From DASXKD01 sp963707905 (GTDB lineage Bacteria; Actinomycetota; Actinomycetes; Streptosporangiales; Streptosporangiaceae), in the NCBI GenBank assembly GCA_963707905.1, contig CAVPSA010000021.1, positions 114,514 to 178,513 on the forward strand: DNA of 64,000 bases. Reading direction: 5' to 3'. The notes under the pieces are model-generated. The model was not told the origin of the DNA. It saw only the letters and a program-made list of their open reading frames with translations, and made no database searches. Positions 35,718-44,594 of this stretch are shown here, one piece after another (the stretch's first letter is position 1; each line of letters opens with the position of its first letter). Position numbers and translations under genes: made by a program.

Positions 35718-36685
35718 GATTCCTCCCGGACGTAGGGAATGCCGAGGCCGGCCGGCGTGCCGAGGCGCCGCCGGACGGAGCTGGCGGAAACCGCCACGAG
35801 CGCCACCACGGTCATCAGGTACGGCAGCGCCGACCAGAACTCCGACGGGATGGCGGTGATGCCCCGCGCCTGGAGGTCGAAGCCGACGCTGGTGAACGCG
35901 CCGAACAGGTACGCCCCGATGAGCAACAGGTCGGGCCGCCAGAACGAGTAGATGACCAGGGCGATCGCGATCCAGCCGGCGCCGGCGGTCATCCCGTCGA
36001 TCCAGTTCGTCGCGATCTGCAGGGTGAACACGGCACCGCCCGCGCCGGCCAGCGCCCCGCCGAGGAGCACGTGCAGGTACCGGTACCTGGTCACGTTGAC
36101 CCCCATCGCGTCGGCCGCCTGCGGCGACTCGCCGACCGAGCGAAGGTGCAGCCCGATGCGGGTGCGGTAGAGGTAGATCACGGCGGCGGCCACCAGCAGC
36201 CAGGACGCGTAGACCATGGCGCTCTGGTCGAACAGGATCGGCCCGATCACCGGGATGTTCTTGGCACCGAACAGGTTCAGCGAGGTGAACTGGTGCTTGC
36301 CTGCCTTGCCGCCGAGCTTGTTGTCCTCGGCGACGTACGACGACAGCCCGATGGCCCCGGCGAAGATGGTGAGGGTCAGCCCCGACACGATCTGGTTGGC
36401 CCGCAGCGTGATGGTGACGAAGGCGTGGATGAGGGCCATCAGGGCTGCGGCGGCCATGCCGACCAGCACCGCGACGAGCAGCACCAGCCAGTTCGGCCCG
36501 GTCATCTCCTGCGACACGAGGAACGCCATCACCGCGCCCATCAGCATCATGCCTTCGACGCCAAGGTTCAGCACGCCGGAGCGCTCGGCGAACAGTTCGC
36601 CGATCCCGGCGAACACGAGCGGGGTCCCGTACAGGATCGCCGTCATGATGATCGAGATCACGAGGTTGCCATTGATGCCGGTCAT
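35714..36685 (-). CDS. ABC transporter permease, BMP/nucleoside type (second permease)
   Basis: 323 residues with about eight to nine hydrophobic segments. The start ILYGTPLVFAGIGELFAERSGVLNLGVEGMMLMGAVMAF is the hallmark of the BPD_transp_2 permeases of nucleoside importers (NupQ/YufQ-like). Later GLHLRSVGESPQAADAMGVNVTRYRYLHVLLGGALAGAGGAVF is the EAA-like loop that contacts the ATPase. It overlaps both neighbours by four bases. Confidence 0.9.
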   Translation of the reverse strand: MTGINGNLVISIIMTAILYGTPLVFAGIGELFAERSGVLNLGVEGMMLMGAVMAFLVSQEMTGPNWLVLLVAVLVGMAAAALMALIHAFVTITLRANQIVSGLTLTIFAGAIGLSSYVAEDNKLGGKAGKHQFTSLNLFGAKNIPVIGPILFDQSAMVYASWLLVAAAVIYLYRTRIGLHLRSVGESPQAADAMGVNVTRYRYLHVLLGGALAGAGGAVFTLQIATNWIDGMTAGAGWIAIALVIYSFWRPDLLLIGAYLFGAFTSVGFDLQARGITAIPSEFWSALPYLMTVVALVAVSASSVRRRLGTPAGLGIPYVREES

Positions 36686-37845
36686 GACAGCTCTCCATGC
36701 GCAGCCGCCTGGCCCACCGGAACGGGAGGCGGGGAAACCGGGGTGGTCGTCCTGGTCCTGGCGTGGGGCAGCCGGACCGTGAGCCGGTACCGGGTGAAGA
36801 TTTCCGCGCCGAGCACGCAGAACAGCAGGATCCCCTCCATGGTCCCCGTCAGCCCGACGGGGAAGCCGGGGCCCTGCAGCGCGAATCCGGCGTTGACCAG
36901 CATGCCGACGAAGAACGACGTGACGATCACGGCGATCGGGTTGTAGCGGGCCAGGGCGGCGACCACGATGCCCGAGTAGCCGAAGCCTGCCTGCTCCAGC
37001 CCTCTCGGGTCCAGGACGTGGCTGAAGTCGCCCACCTGGCTGGCCCCGCCGAGGCCCGCGATGCCGCCGGAAAGGGCCATCAGCGAGAGCACCTTGCGGC
37101 GGGTCCGCATCCCGGCGTACTTGCCGACCGCCGGCGAGTCAGCCAGGACGCGCATCTCGTACCCGTACCTGGTGGCGCGGATCATGCCCCACAGCAGCAG
37201 GGCGATGCCGATGGCGAACAGCAGCCCGAACGGGATCGTGACGCTCCCCAGTTGCAGCGGCGGCCAGCTCGCGGAGGCGGGCAGGTACTTCCCGGTCGGG
37301 AACACCTTGGCCGAGGGGGAGGTGAGGTCCCGCCAGTAGGAGTTGCTGTCGAAGATCAGGTAGTACATGACGTTGGCGGCCACGTAGTTCAGCATCAGCG
37401 TGGTGAGGATCTCGTTGGTGTTGAAGTACGCGCGCAGCGCACCGGGTATCGACGCCCACAGCATGCCGGCCAGCAGCCCGCCGACCATCATCGCCAGGAT
37501 CAGCAGCGGGCCCGGCAGGCTGTGGAAGTACAGGCCGGCCCCGGACGCGCCGATCGCGCCCATGTAGAGCTGGCCCTCCCCCCCGATGTTCCACAGCCGC
37601 ATCCGGAAGGCGACCGCCGCCGCGAGGCCGGTGAACATCAGCGGGGTCATGCTGACCAGCGTCTGGCTGAACGCGCCCGGCTGGGTGATGCTGGCCTTGA
37701 CGATGTTCTGGTAGGTCGTGAGCGGGTTGTGCCCGGTTGCCGCCAGCACGATCCCCGCCACGATCACCGCGACCACCACCCCGGCCAGCGGCACCGCGTA
37801 GTTCAGCCAGCGCGGGACGTTCTCCCGCGCCTTGAAGCGGATCAT
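36682..37845 (-). CDS. ABC transporter permease, BMP/nucleoside type (first permease)
   Basis: 387 residues. It has a long first transmembrane segment (PLAGVVVAVIVAGIVLAATG) and the family signature MTPLMFTGLAAAVAFRMRLWNIGGEGQLYMGAIGASG. The coupling loop YEMRVLADSPAVGKYAGMRTRRKVLSLMALSGGIAGLGGASQV follows. It pairs with the next gene as a NupP/NupQ-type heterodimer. Four-base overlaps on both sides mark a single operon. Confidence 0.9.
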   Translation of the reverse strand: MIRFKARENVPRWLNYAVPLAGVVVAVIVAGIVLAATGHNPLTTYQNIVKASITQPGAFSQTLVSMTPLMFTGLAAAVAFRMRLWNIGGEGQLYMGAIGASGAGLYFHSLPGPLLILAMMVGGLLAGMLWASIPGALRAYFNTNEILTTLMLNYVAANVMYYLIFDSNSYWRDLTSPSAKVFPTGKYLPASASWPPLQLGSVTIPFGLLFAIGIALLLWGMIRATRYGYEMRVLADSPAVGKYAGMRTRRKVLSLMALSGGIAGLGGASQVGDFSHVLDPRGLEQAGFGYSGIVVAALARYNPIAVIVTSFFVGMLVNAGFALQGPGFPVGLTGTMEGILLFCVLGAEIFTRYRLTVRLPHARTRTTTPVSPPPVPVGQAAAHGELS

Positions 37846-39461
37846 GACGTCACCCCCGCCATCATCAGGCCTATCTGGTCGACGTCCGCGTCGTCACGAT
37901 CGACCACGCCGACCACCTGCCCCCGGTACATCACCGCGATGCGATCGGAAAGGTCGAGGACCTCGTCCAGGTCCTCGCTGATGAGCAGGACACCGATGCC
38001 GCGGTCCGCCGACTCAGCCACGAGCCCGCGCACGCTCTCGGTGGCCGCCACGTCCAGGCCCCGGGTCGGGGAGGCGGCGATCAGGATCTTGGGATGCCCG
38101 GACAGCTCACGGGCGAGCAGCAGCTTCTGGATGTTGCCGCCGGACAGTTCGCGGGCGATGGTCTTCGGCCCGCGGGCCGTGATGTCGAACCGCTCGATCA
38201 GCTCCTCCGCGCCGTGGGCCGCCCGCTTGGCGTGCATGATGTGCCCGCCCTCGCGGTAGGACTTCAGGATGAGGTTGTCGGCGATCGTCAGCCCGGGCGC
38301 GACCCCGACCCCCATGCGCTCCTCCGGCACGTAGCCAAGCCCCGCGCCGATCGCCTCCCACGGGGTCCCATGCTGGGGCCGGCCGGCGATCGTGACCGTC
38401 CCGGCGGTGGCCGGGCGTTCCCCGGCGACCACCTCGGCCAGCTCGCGCTGGCCGTTGCCGGCCACCCCGGCCACCCCGACGATTTCGCCGGCCCGCACCT
38501 GGAGTGACACATCGGCCAGGGCCTGCGTCCCGAGGTCGCCCATGGCGCTGACGCCCGCCAGGTCCAGGACGGCCTCCCCGGGCTGGCTCCGGGCTGCCCG
38601 TTCCTGGCGCGCCAGCACGATGTCACGGCCCACCATCAGGTGCGCGAGCGACTTGGCGTCGCTGTCCGCCGTCCGCACGGTGCCCACCGCCGCGCCCCCC
38701 CGCAGCACCGTGACCCGGTCGGAGATGGCGAGCACCTCGGGCAGCTTGTGCGAGATGAAGACCACGCTGGTCCCGGTGGCGGTCAGCTCCCGGAGGGTGG
38801 CGAACAGTTGCCGCACCTCCTGCGGGGTGAGCACCGTGGTGGGCTCGTCCAGGATGAGGATCCGGGCGCCCCGGTAGAGCGCCTTCAGGATCTCGACCCG
38901 CTGCTGCTCCCCCACCGAGAGCTGCCAGATCTTCGCGTGGGGATCGATGGGCATCTGGAACTGCTCGGCGATCTTGGCCACCTCACGCTCGACGCGGCGC
39001 GGCGAGAACCACATGCCGCGCTCCTGCGACCACCCCAGGATCATGTTCTCCGCCACGGACAGCGGCTGGACGAGCCTGAAGTGCTGGTGGACCATGAAGA
39101 TCCCGGCCTCGTGCGCCTCCCGCGGGGAGCGGAAGCGGCACGGCTCACCACCCATCTCGACGTATCCCTCGTCCGGGCGGTAGAGCCCGGTGATCACATT
39201 GCAGAGGGTGGTCTTGCCCGCGCCGTTCTCCCCCAGGAGGGCGTGGATCTCGCCCGGCAGCACCTCGAACGCCACACTGTTGTTCGCGACCACGCCGGGA
39301 AAGCGTTTCGTGATGCCGCGTGCGGCAAGAGCCGGGGCAGCGGCCGGGTTGCCTGGGCCCGTATCCGGCCGGGCTGGTTCGGTGTCCGTCCGGGCCGGGC
39401 CCGGCGTTCCCCTGTCGGGGGACGCCGGCTGCCCGGCCGCCATCGTCGGCTCCTTCCTCAT
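37842..39461 (-). CDS. ABC transporter ATPase with two nucleotide-binding domains, BMP/nucleoside type
   Basis: 539 residues. First domain: Walker A ALLGENGAGKTTL, signature LSVGEQQRVEILKAL, Walker B ILILDEPT. Second domain: degenerate Walker A VAGNGQREL, signature ELSGGNIQKLLLARELSGHP and Walker B-like ILIAASPTRGLD. This double-ATPase layout is typical of nucleoside and ribose-type importers (NupO/YufO-like). The start may be ATG 39461, or ATG 39443 with AAGGAG seven bases upstream. An N-terminal Pro-rich extension of about 40 residues precedes the first domain. Confidence 0.92.
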   Translation of the reverse strand: MRKEPTMAAGQPASPDRGTPGPARTDTEPARPDTGPGNPAAAPALAARGITKRFPGVVANNSVAFEVLPGEIHALLGENGAGKTTLCNVITGLYRPDEGYVEMGGEPCRFRSPREAHEAGIFMVHQHFRLVQPLSVAENMILGWSQERGMWFSPRRVEREVAKIAEQFQMPIDPHAKIWQLSVGEQQRVEILKALYRGARILILDEPTTVLTPQEVRQLFATLRELTATGTSVVFISHKLPEVLAISDRVTVLRGGAAVGTVRTADSDAKSLAHLMVGRDIVLARQERAARSQPGEAVLDLAGVSAMGDLGTQALADVSLQVRAGEIVGVAGVAGNGQRELAEVVAGERPATAGTVTIAGRPQHGTPWEAIGAGLGYVPEERMGVGVAPGLTIADNLILKSYREGGHIMHAKRAAHGAEELIERFDITARGPKTIARELSGGNIQKLLLARELSGHPKILIAASPTRGLDVAATESVRGLVAESADRGIGVLLISEDLDEVLDLSDRIAVMYRGQVVGVVDRDDADVDQIGLMMAGVTS

Positions 39462-39467
39462 GGCGGA

Positions 39468-40607
39468 TTAGCCCTTCGCGCTGCCGATGACACCCTGCAC
39501 GAACCAGTTCAGGGTGTACTTGCTCAGCTGGTTGGGGTTACTCGCGTTCCAGACCGGCATGGTCTGCCCGGCCGGCAGCCCGATTGACCCGTCCTGCTTG
39601 GTCAGCGGGCCGGTGAACGGGTTGAACGTCCCCGCCTTGATCTCGGCTTCCCGCTTGAGGATGGCCTTCTGCGCGGTGGCGGAGACCGACTTGCCGAACG
39701 GCGCGAGGCCGATCATCCCGTCGGGAACACCGCCGTAGACGAAGCTGCTCTTCCAGGTGCTGGCCATGGCAGCCTTGACCGAGTTGACGTAGTAGCTGTT
39801 CCAGTTGTAGACGGTCGCGGTCAGGAACGCGTTCGGCGCGAAGCTGTTCTGGTTCGAGTCGTAGCCGGTCCACTTCAGCCCATTGGTTTGGGCCACCTCG
39901 CCGACCGTCGGGTCGTCCACGCCGTCACCGAGGACGTCCACGCCGGACGCCACCAGGCTCTGCGCGGCCGCCCGCTCCTTGGACGGGTCGAACCAGGAGT
40001 TGGTCCACACCACCTGGACGGTGGCACCGGGATGCACGTACCGGGCGCCCATCGTGTAGGCGTCGATCTCCCTGATCACCTCGGGGATCGCGAAGGGCGC
40101 GACGAAACCGATCTTCCCGGTCTTGGAGGCGTACCCGGCGGCCATGCCGGCCAGGTAGTCAGCCTCCTCGCCCGCGGCGCCGTACTCGGACAGGTTCGTG
40201 CCCATCGCCGTGCCGGTGGCCTGGGCGAAGTACACGTTGGGGTACTTGTGCGCCATCGCCGCCATGGAGGGCTGGTAGCCGAACGACGTCGCGAAGATGA
40301 TCTTCGCGCCGCTGTTGACCAGTTGCTGGATGACCGATGTGGTCTGCGGGCCCTCCGGCACATTCTCCTTGAAGATCGTCTTGACCTTGCTGCCGAACGC
40401 CTGCTGGACCGCCAGCCGGCCGAGGTCGTGCTGGTGTGTCCAGCCCGCGTCACTCGGTGACCCGACATAGATCCAGGCCGCGGTGATTTGCTTGCCTGTC
40501 GTGGTGGATTGGTGTGCCGATGGCGTCGACGATGAACCCGAACCGCACGCCGCGAGGACGAGCGCCGCCGCCGAGGCGAAAGCAATCGCGAATGCCTGCT
40601 TTCTCAT
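39468..40607 (-). CDS. BMP family nucleoside-binding lipoprotein
   Basis: 379 residues. A lipoprotein signal with lipobox LAAC (Cys21) is followed by a BMP/PnrA periplasmic-binding fold: TAAWIYVGSPSDAGWTHQHDLGRLAVQQAFG, IIFATSFGYQPSMAAMAHKYPNVYFAQATG, YLAGMAAGYASKTGKIGFVAPFAIPEVIREIDAYTMGA and VDVLGDGVDDPTVGEVAQ. It captures purine nucleosides or bases for the permeases encoded downstream. It is the first gene of the leftward operon; upstream lie an ACGTT-centred palindrome and the long leader 40608-40908. Confidence 0.93.
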   Translation of the reverse strand: MRKQAFAIAFASAAALVLAACGSGSSSTPSAHQSTTTGKQITAAWIYVGSPSDAGWTHQHDLGRLAVQQAFGSKVKTIFKENVPEGPQTTSVIQQLVNSGAKIIFATSFGYQPSMAAMAHKYPNVYFAQATGTAMGTNLSEYGAAGEEADYLAGMAAGYASKTGKIGFVAPFAIPEVIREIDAYTMGARYVHPGATVQVVWTNSWFDPSKERAAAQSLVASGVDVLGDGVDDPTVGEVAQTNGLKWTGYDSNQNSFAPNAFLTATVYNWNSYYVNSVKAAMASTWKSSFVYGGVPDGMIGLAPFGKSVSATAQKAILKREAEIKAGTFNPFTGPLTKQDGSIGLPAGQTMPVWNASNPNQLSKYTLNWFVQGVIGSAKG

Positions 40608-40908
40608 CCCAACCCCTCTCCTTCCTTAAGGATCTGGCGGACTCATCCCGCGAGGTGTCTGCCCTCGCTGTTGCGTGCCGTGGCCCCCACCGCACCGCTG
40701 CAGGAACGTTCCTGGGCGGTTTCTTGGTCGTGACGCGGCGGGATGACAACCGGCTTGCGCGGGCCCACCCCAGCTCATGGGGCAAACGTTAGGGTTGGTG
40801 CTGGTAAGGCAGCAGAGTCCTTTGGTCCTGTGACTTAGCCCGACAGTCCCGGTATTTCGGGACCTGTCCGCTGGCCGTTACCGGCCCGTGACCAGCAGGC
40901 CCGGGGCG
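40608..40908. promoter_or_regulatory. Promoter region of the transporter operon
   Basis: No gene is seen here. A perfect 14-bp palindrome, CAGGAACGTTCCTG, lies at 40701-40714, about 95 bases upstream of the BMP start. A second ACGTT-centred site, GGGGCAAACGTTAGGG, lies near 40779-40794; its CAAACGTT core resembles LacI/PurR-family operators. GAGTCCTTTGGTCCT (40815-40829) resembles DevR-type boxes. The terminator of the xdhD operon occupies 40846-40863. Confidence 0.5.
40846..40863 (-). terminator. Stem-loop after xdhD
   Basis: GTCCCG (40846-40851) pairs with CGGGAC (40858-40863) across a six-base loop, about 45 bases downstream of the xdhD stop. It probably separates the xdhD-ygfM unit from the transporter operon. 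Confidence 0.5.
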
Positions 40909-43854
40909 CTAGGCCGGGCCGGCTCCTGGTGCGCGCAGGGCCCGCCACACTCGCTCCGGGGTGAACGGCGTGGTGTTGATGGCGACGCCGGTGGCGTTCA
41001 GGATGGCGTTTCGTACCGCGGGGACGACTCCCACGGTCGGAATCTCGCCGACTGCCTTGGCCCCGAACGGACCGGACGGCTCGTTCGTCTGGACGAGGAA
41101 CACCTCGGTGGCCGGGGCGTCGTCCGCCCGGAAGATCCAGTAGGGGCCGAGCCTGGGGTTCACTGGCCGCCCGTCGCCATCGAGCACGAGTTCCTCGCAC
41201 AGTGCGTAGCCGAGGGCCATCAGCACGCCGCCCTCCACCTGCCCGCTCGCGGTCAGCGGGTTGATGGGCACGCCACAGTCCACGGATGTGACGAACTTGC
41301 CGACGGTGACCTCGCCCGTGTCGACGTCCACCTCCACCTCCGCGGCCTGGGCGGCGAAGGGCGACGGTGACTCACGGGCCAGATACGACGCCGATCCCAT
41401 GATCTGTTCCTGATCATCGGCATGCAGCACATGCAGCGCCAGGTCCGCCAGTGATACCGACCGGCCATCGTTCGCCCACGCCTGGTGACCGCGCAGCTCG
41501 ATGGGAACCGACTCATCGAGGCCCAGCATCCGCGCGGCCCGCTGCGCGATCCGCGCCCGTGCCGCCTCCGCCGCTCGCTTGGCGGCCATGCCGGTGATGT
41601 AGGTGGTGCCCGATGCGTAAGCGCCCACGTCGAACGGTGTGATATCGGTGTCCGCGGCGTATACGAGGATGTCGTCGACAGCCACTCCGAGCACCTCGGC
41701 GGCAATCTGGGCGACCACGGTGTCGGCGCCCGTGCCCAGGTCCGTGCCGCCGATCAGCAGGTTGAACGAACCGTCGTCGTTCATCTTGATGAAGGCAGAA
41801 CCCATGTCGACGAAGGGGATGCCCGAGCCCATGACGCACAGGGCGAACCCGATGCCCCGGCGGATGCTGGGCCGGTCGGGCGGGCGTTTCCACGACTCGT
41901 CGTGGCGCCGGTCCCAGCCGATTGCCCGCAGCGTCTGGGCGACGCATTCCTCGGTACCGCAGCTGGTGATGCGCGGCAGGTCTTCGGGGGAGACGTCATC
42001 GACGCCGCCCCGCTCGCCAAGCCGTGGCGCGATGTCGAAACTGTCGCCAAGCCCGACCCAGTTACGCCGGCGCAGCTCAACCGGATCGATGCCGAGCGCC
42101 CGGGCGATGTCGTCCATGTGGGACTCGAGCGCGAAGACGCCCTGCGGCGCGCCGTAGCCACGCATCGCCCCGGCCACCAGCCGGTTGGTGTAAACAACGT
42201 CGCACTGGTAGCGCTTGGCCGGGCAGTTGTAGGACGACAGGCCGCGCAGCCCGGTGACGGACTGCACGGTGAAGCCATGGACGCCATAGGCGCCGGTATT
42301 GGCCACCACTCGCATATCCAGGGCCGCGAGCTTCCCGTCATCGTTGACCCCGGTGCGGAAGGTGATCGTCTGCCGGTGCCTGGTGCGCGACGAGGTGAAC
42401 TCCTCCGCACGCGTCAGCTCCAGGCGCACCGGGCGGCGGGTGGCTAGCACCAGGTGGCCGACGATGTCCTCGACCAGCATCTCCTGTTTGCCGCCGAAAC
42501 CGCCGCCGATCCGGGGCTTGATCACCCGGATGCGCTTGACCGGCAGGCCGAGCAGCGGAGCCACCATGCGCCGGATGTGGAACGGCACCTGCGTCGACGT
42601 CCGCAGCACCAGCCGATCGTCCTCGTCGAACCAGCCGATCGTGACGTGCGGCTCGATCGAGCAATGCTGCACCTGATGCAGGCGGAAGGTTTGCTCGAAG
42701 ACGTGGTCGGCGCGGCCGAGGGCCGTTTCCATGTCTGCCGTGGTCTGGCCCTCGATGTGCGAACTGATGTTGCGCGAGGCGTCGTGGATTCCGGCGGAGT
42801 CCTGCTCATCATGGATCTTGGGCGCCCCTTCGGCCAGCGCCTCATGCTCGTCGAACACCGCCGGGAGGACCTCGTAGGTCACCTTGATCAGGCGGCAGGC
42901 CGCTTCGGCAAGCTGCACGGTCTCGGCGGCCACCGCCGCCACCCGGTCGCCCACATGGCGGACCTTGTCGTCGAAGCTCACCTGATCCCACGGATACGGG
43001 TTGGGCCAGCTCTGACCTCCGGACGCGTACTTCACCCGGCGCGTGTTGAAGTAATGGAGCACCGCATGTACCCCGGGCATGGCCCTGGCCGCAGCGTCGT
43101 CGATCGCGATGATCCGCGCATGGGCGTGCGGGCTTCGCAGCACCTTCGCGTGCAGCATGCCGCGCAGCTCGATGTCGTCGGTGAAGGCGGGGTGCCCCTT
43201 GACCAGCCGCAGCGCGTCCACCTTGTGCTCTGGCCTGCCGACAACAACGGTCTGCGCCACCTCTGGTGACGGCACGACGCCCGGGACGGCCGGCCAGCCG
43301 CCGCGCCGCGCGGCGATGCACGAGCCCGGCGCCGGGGATTCCCGGCCAGCGAGCGGCTCGATGATCAACGGCTGCACCGGCTCGGGCTTCTCGCCGCGCA
43401 GCAGCGCCGCCGCGCGCTGTACCGCGGCCACCACCTTCACATAGCCGGACTCGCGGTCAAGAATCCCGGACAGGGCATCCCGGATCTCGCTCTCGCCGGG
43501 GTCCGGGTCCCGCTCCAGGAGCGCTTTGGTGGCAAGCACCATTGCGCCCGCCGAATACCCCGACTGCAGTGCGCCCGCCTCGACAAAGGCCTCCTGGATG
43601 GGGTGAAGCTCGCCGCTGGCCACGTCGAGCGACTCCACCGTGGTCACCTCGTGACCATCGGCCTGGGCGGCCAGCAAGACGTCAGCCGCAACAAGCCGGC
43701 CATCCAGCAGCACCGCGGCCGCGCCGGTCTCGCCCGTCTCCGACCCGAACCGGACACTCGTGCATCCTTCGCGCCGGAGCAGGGCCAGCAGCGTCTCGCC
43801 GGGTGCGCAGCTCAGTTCCAGCGCACGGCCGTTCAGGGTGATTTTGACGTTCAT
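40909..43854 (-). CDS. xdhD: XdhD-type molybdenum hydroxylase with cysteine-less Fe-S-like domain
   Basis: 981 residues. The N-terminal 165 align with a 2Fe-2S domain but every cluster Cys is gone: GSETGETGAAAVLLDGRLVAA in place of C-x4-C-G-x-C, QSGYSAGAM in place of QCGFC, LDRESGYVKV in place of LCRCTGY. The E. coli XdhD sequence shows the same loss. The Mo domain is complete: RSPHAHARIIAID, GGQSWPNPYPWD, GDRVAAVAAETV, IGGGFGGKQEM, AGAMRGYGAPQGVF, DLGTGADTVVAQ and Glu in AKAVGEI. XdhD is one of the conserved genes of anaerobic purine/uric acid breakdown. It overlaps ygfM by one base. Confidence 0.92.
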   Translation of the reverse strand: MNVKITLNGRALELSCAPGETLLALLRREGCTSVRFGSETGETGAAAVLLDGRLVAADVLLAAQADGHEVTTVESLDVASGELHPIQEAFVEAGALQSGYSAGAMVLATKALLERDPDPGESEIRDALSGILDRESGYVKVVAAVQRAAALLRGEKPEPVQPLIIEPLAGRESPAPGSCIAARRGGWPAVPGVVPSPEVAQTVVVGRPEHKVDALRLVKGHPAFTDDIELRGMLHAKVLRSPHAHARIIAIDDAAARAMPGVHAVLHYFNTRRVKYASGGQSWPNPYPWDQVSFDDKVRHVGDRVAAVAAETVQLAEAACRLIKVTYEVLPAVFDEHEALAEGAPKIHDEQDSAGIHDASRNISSHIEGQTTADMETALGRADHVFEQTFRLHQVQHCSIEPHVTIGWFDEDDRLVLRTSTQVPFHIRRMVAPLLGLPVKRIRVIKPRIGGGFGGKQEMLVEDIVGHLVLATRRPVRLELTRAEEFTSSRTRHRQTITFRTGVNDDGKLAALDMRVVANTGAYGVHGFTVQSVTGLRGLSSYNCPAKRYQCDVVYTNRLVAGAMRGYGAPQGVFALESHMDDIARALGIDPVELRRRNWVGLGDSFDIAPRLGERGGVDDVSPEDLPRITSCGTEECVAQTLRAIGWDRRHDESWKRPPDRPSIRRGIGFALCVMGSGIPFVDMGSAFIKMNDDGSFNLLIGGTDLGTGADTVVAQIAAEVLGVAVDDILVYAADTDITPFDVGAYASGTTYITGMAAKRAAEAARARIAQRAARMLGLDESVPIELRGHQAWANDGRSVSLADLALHVLHADDQEQIMGSASYLARESPSPFAAQAAEVEVDVDTGEVTVGKFVTSVDCGVPINPLTASGQVEGGVLMALGYALCEELVLDGDGRPVNPRLGPYWIFRADDAPATEVFLVQTNEPSGPFGAKAVGEIPTVGVVPAVRNAILNATGVAINTTPFTPERVWRALRAPGAGPA

Positions 43855-44594
43855 CAGCCGATTTCCTCCAGCGCTCGCTGGGCAAGCACGGCCACGAGAG
43901 CGCGGCGGTACCCGGCCGACCCGCGGTAGTCGCCCGGTGGGTCAAGACCGTTTGCCACGTCCTGCGCGGGGGCCACGAGCACGGGCGTTCCTGCCACCCC
44001 GGTAAGCGCCAAGCGGCGCTTACCGCCTGTCGTGCGCCGGGCTATCGCGGCAACGATCGCCCGGTCAGCCCGGGTGCGAGCGGTGCGCGCAACAGCCGTG
44101 ATGCCGCCGGTCTCGACCCTGACGGCCGTGATGATCCTGTTCGCCAGCAGCCGGCTGTCATCCAGCAACGCCGTGAGTTCCATGGTCAGCACGCCATCGT
44201 GCCCGGCCAGCCGCACCTTGGCGTCGTGGACGAGGAGGGTCGCCAGAAGCTCGCTCGACGGATCGGCCGTGGCCACGAGGCCGCCGACGGTCGCCAGTGT
44301 CCGGAGGGTGCTGGGCTCCTCGCGCCGGGCTGCCTCCCGGATAGCCGCCGGGACGCTGGCATCGTCCGCCAGACGCTGAAAAGTGGCGGTGGCACCGATC
44401 AACAGCCCATCCTCGCCGTCCCGCTCAATCGCGTCGAGGTGAAGGCCCTGAAGGTCCACGACCAGGACGGGCTCGAGTGTGTGGGACGTGTTCACCATCG
44501 TCCCTCCGCCCACCACGACCGCGCCGGGGCGGCCCAGGCACGCAAGCGCGTCGTCGAGGGTGGCAGGGCGTAGATACGCCGAGATATTCGCCAT
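43854..44594 (-). CDS. ygfM: YgfM-type FAD-binding subunit
   Basis: 246 residues, an FAD-binding domain of the molybdenum-hydroxylase medium-subunit family: YLRPATLDDALACLGRPGAVVVGGGTMVN, LLIGATATFQRLADDASVPAAIREAA, STLRTLATVGGLVATADPSSELLATLLVHDAKV, and C-terminal YRGSAGYRRALVAVLAQRAL. It is shorter than typical XdhB, as is E. coli YgfM, which is likewise encoded beside xdhD. It probably accepts electrons from XdhD without an intervening Fe-S subunit. It is the first gene of the two-gene leftward unit. Confidence 0.85.
   Translation of the reverse strand: MANISAYLRPATLDDALACLGRPGAVVVGGGTMVNTSHTLEPVLVVDLQGLHLDAIERDGEDGLLIGATATFQRLADDASVPAAIREAARREEPSTLRTLATVGGLVATADPSSELLATLLVHDAKVRLAGHDGVLTMELTALLDDSRLLANRIITAVRVETGGITAVARTARTRADRAIVAAIARRTTGGKRRLALTGVAGTPVLVAPAQDVANGLDPPGDYRGSAGYRRALVAVLAQRALEEIG

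Noticed and set aside
40909..41500. Loss of Fe-S cysteines in XdhD as sequence error
   Set aside because: The cysteine-free domain is at the N-terminal end (about 43360-43854), the frame is intact, and the same residues are missing in E. coli XdhD.
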